NCBI GenBank assembly: GCA_948469295.1
Contig: CAOKLK010000046.1
Coordinates: forward strand, 1 to 5,905
Length of the DNA: 5,905 nucleotides
Reading direction: 5' to 3'
DNA from: an uncultured Mycoplasmatota bacterium
GTDB lineage: Bacteria > Bacillota_I > Bacilli_A > RF39 > UBA660
Shown here: positions 5,530 through 5,905 of the stretch, one piece after another
How positions within the stretch are numbered: position 1 is the first letter of the stretch
How the letters are laid out: every line of letters starts with the position of its first letter
The notes under the pieces: model-generated
What the model was told of the DNA's origin: nothing
Databases searched by the model: none
Seen by the model: the letters and a program-made list of their open reading frames with translations, nothing else
Position numbers and translations under genes: made by a program

Positions 5530-5557
5530 AAAATGCTCACTTTTTGGTGAGCATTTT
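5530..5557. terminator. Bidirectional terminator between the BspA-type gene and gap
   Basis: AAAATGCTCAC and GTGAGCATTTT form a perfect 11-bp stem around a 6-base loop TTTTTG. T-rich tracts follow on both strands (TTTTTAT on plus; ATTTTATTTTC on minus). The two flanking genes converge here, so the hairpin can end both transcripts. Its right arm reaches the gap stop codon (5557-5559). The preceding stretch 5456-5529 is T-rich and holds nothing else recognisable. Confidence 0.9.
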
Positions 5558-5905
5558 TATAAACATAATTTTTTGGCGGTTCTCATCATCTGAGAAGTAT
5601 ATCCAAGTTCATTATCGTACCATGCAACTATTTTTACTAGTTGTTTGTTTTCAACTTCTAAAACTTTTGTTAGTAATCCATCTACTAAGGCACCTACTTT
5701 TTTTCCAATGATATCACTTGATACAATTGGTTCATAAGTTATTTTTAAGGTTTCATTTTGATTTTGTTCTATTATTTTATTGATTTCTTCTTCGGTGGTA
5801 TTTCGTTTTAATTCTAATGTTACTTCAATCATGGATCCATCACTAACTGGAACTCGATATGCAACTCCATCTAATTTTCCTTTTAATTGTGGAATGACTT
5901 CTCCG
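5557..5905 (-). CDS. gap: Glyceraldehyde-3-phosphate dehydrogenase, C-terminal part (cut by window edge)
   Basis: GAPDH oxidises glyceraldehyde-3-phosphate to 1,3-bisphosphoglycerate, the substrate of the PGK encoded nearby. The reading frame is open to the window end, giving 115 visible residues that begin GEVIPQLKGKLDGVAYRVPV. This is the conserved start of the late catalytic domain, normally about 220 residues into the protein. Downstream are the SDGSMIEVTLEL strand, EPIVSSD, and the hallmark WYDNELGY near the C-terminus, carrying the conserved NAD-site Asn and Tyr. The Met within this stretch at 5832 is internal, not a start. The catalytic Cys lies outside the window. The stop is immediately followed by the shared terminator, so gap is transcribed separately from pgk-tpiA. 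Confidence 0.95.
   Translation of the reverse strand, partial: GEVIPQLKGKLDGVAYRVPVSDGSMIEVTLELKRNTTEEEINKIIEQNQNETLKITYEPIVSSDIIGKKVGALVDGLLTKVLEVENKQLVKIVAWYDNELGYTSQMMRTAKKLCL

Noticed and set aside
3452..5556. The surface-protein gene as part of a mobile element
   Set aside because: No transposase, integrase, terminal inverted repeats or target duplications are visible in the flanks.

Overview
The window is an AT-rich stretch of chromosome from a low-GC Gram-positive bacterium. The evidence is a complete spo0A (master regulator of sporulation, confined to endospore-forming Firmicutes lineages), standard-code use of TGA as stop and TGG as Trp, strong Shine-Dalgarno sites, and a surface protein with a SipW/TasA-like N-terminus followed by BspA repeats. 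This combination recalls gut-associated Bacilli or Erysipelotrichia/RF39-like lineages; the exact placement is inference. No mobile-element gene, tRNA, rRNA or CRISPR array is visible.

Layout, left to right. Positions 1-595 (minus) hold the N-terminal 198 residues of GpmI, cut by the window edge. A rho-independent terminator (639-668) separates it from spo0A (667-1434, minus). Upstream of spo0A lies a short promoter region with a consensus -10 and a perfect 0A-box sequence. Next are tpiA (1525-2259, minus, TTG start) and pgk (2240-3451, minus), which overlap by 20 bases. A divergent intergenic region (3452-3619) carries a good candidate pgk promoter with a small inverted repeat across its -35. 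A 610-residue BspA-family surface protein runs on the plus strand (3620-5452). It converges on the 3' end of gap (5557-5905, minus, cut by the window edge), and a strong bidirectional terminator hairpin (5530-5557) lies between them.

Taken together, four lower-glycolysis enzymes (GAPDH, PGK, TIM, iPGM) lie in pathway order on the minus strand: gap, pgk, tpiA, then gpmI. Two non-glycolytic genes interrupt them. The surface-protein gene sits in the opposite orientation between gap and pgk, and spo0A sits in the same orientation between tpiA and gpmI. pgk and tpiA appear translationally coupled. No terminator is visible between tpiA and spo0A, so spo0A may be read both from its own promoter and by readthrough from pgk-tpiA. 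That would give a possible physical link between glycolytic transcription and the sporulation regulator. The most notable points are this gene order, the candidate Spo0A autoregulatory sites, a divergent triosephosphate isomerase, and the surface protein with cysteines at an exact 26-residue period.
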